This document shows, in pieces, positions 7,252 through 7,282 of a stretch of DNA of 7,282 nt. The stretch comes from an uncultured Granulosicoccus sp. (GTDB lineage Bacteria; Pseudomonadota; Gammaproteobacteria; Granulosicoccales; Granulosicoccaceae). Where the stretch lies: NCBI GenBank assembly GCA_937924505.1, contig CALDSR010000072.1, positions 1 to 7,282 of the forward strand, given 5' to 3'. A model generated the notes under the pieces. That model was not told the origin of the DNA and did not search any database. It worked only from the letters and a program-made list of their open reading frames with translations. The translations under genes and the position numbers were made by a program. Each line of letters starts with the position of its first letter. Positions within the stretch are counted from its first letter, which is position 1.

Positions 7252-7282
7252 GGAGCGGTAGTTCAGTTGGTTAGAATACCGG
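7252..7282 (+). tRNA. 5' part of a tRNA, probably tRNA-Asp
   Basis: The window ends inside this gene. The acceptor 5' strand GGAGCGG (7252-7258) and the D-arm TAGTTCAGTTGGTTAGAATACC match E. coli tRNA-Asp almost exactly (from memory). The anticodon is beyond the window, so the isotype is inferred. A Val-Asp tRNA pair is a common arrangement in gammaproteobacteria. Confidence 0.88.

Overview
This window holds a conserved bacterial protein quality-control locus, with every gene on the + strand: a tRNA cluster, then tig, clpP, clpX, lon and hupB, then a second tRNA cluster. The order tig-clpP-clpX-lon-hup, the close similarity to Escherichia coli ClpP/ClpX/Lon/HU-beta (compared from memory), 3' CCA ends encoded in the tRNA genes, and an Arg-His-Leu tRNA group just upstream all point to a gammaproteobacterium. 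I cannot name the genus. Composition and codon use look even across the window, and I see no insertion sequence, CRISPR array, phage gene or sign of recent transfer.

Layout. 1-295: the 3' end of a probable tRNA-Arg, then complete tRNA-His(GUG) and tRNA-Leu(UAG), with an AT-rich gap before tRNA-Leu that contains a plausible sigma70 promoter. 296-382: the short tig leader, which can form two small hairpins. 383-1717: tig (trigger factor). 1720-2469: clpP, whose start touches or overlaps the tig stop codon. 2470-2590: a gap with a heat-shock-like (sigma32) promoter candidate. 2591-3886: clpX. 3887-4108: a gap with a strong hairpin that lacks a U-tract, and the lon ribosome-binding site. 4109-6688: lon, with a GTG start. 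6689-6889: a gap with a good -10 hexamer and no convincing -35. 6890-7162: hupB (HU-beta type). 7170-7282: tRNA-Val(UAC), only 7 bases after the hupB stop, and the 5' end of a probable tRNA-Asp.

How the genes work together. Trigger factor meets nascent chains at the ribosome exit tunnel. ClpX unfolds tagged or damaged proteins and feeds them to the ClpP proteolytic chamber. Lon is a single-chain AAA+ protease for misfolded and regulatory proteins. HU is the nucleoid protein and a known Lon substrate in E. coli. This is core housekeeping, and I found no undescribed system. The second-look points concern gene boundaries and regulation (tig/clpP coupling, hupB-tRNA linkage, a possible sigma32 site before clpX) and low-complexity extensions on ClpP and Lon.
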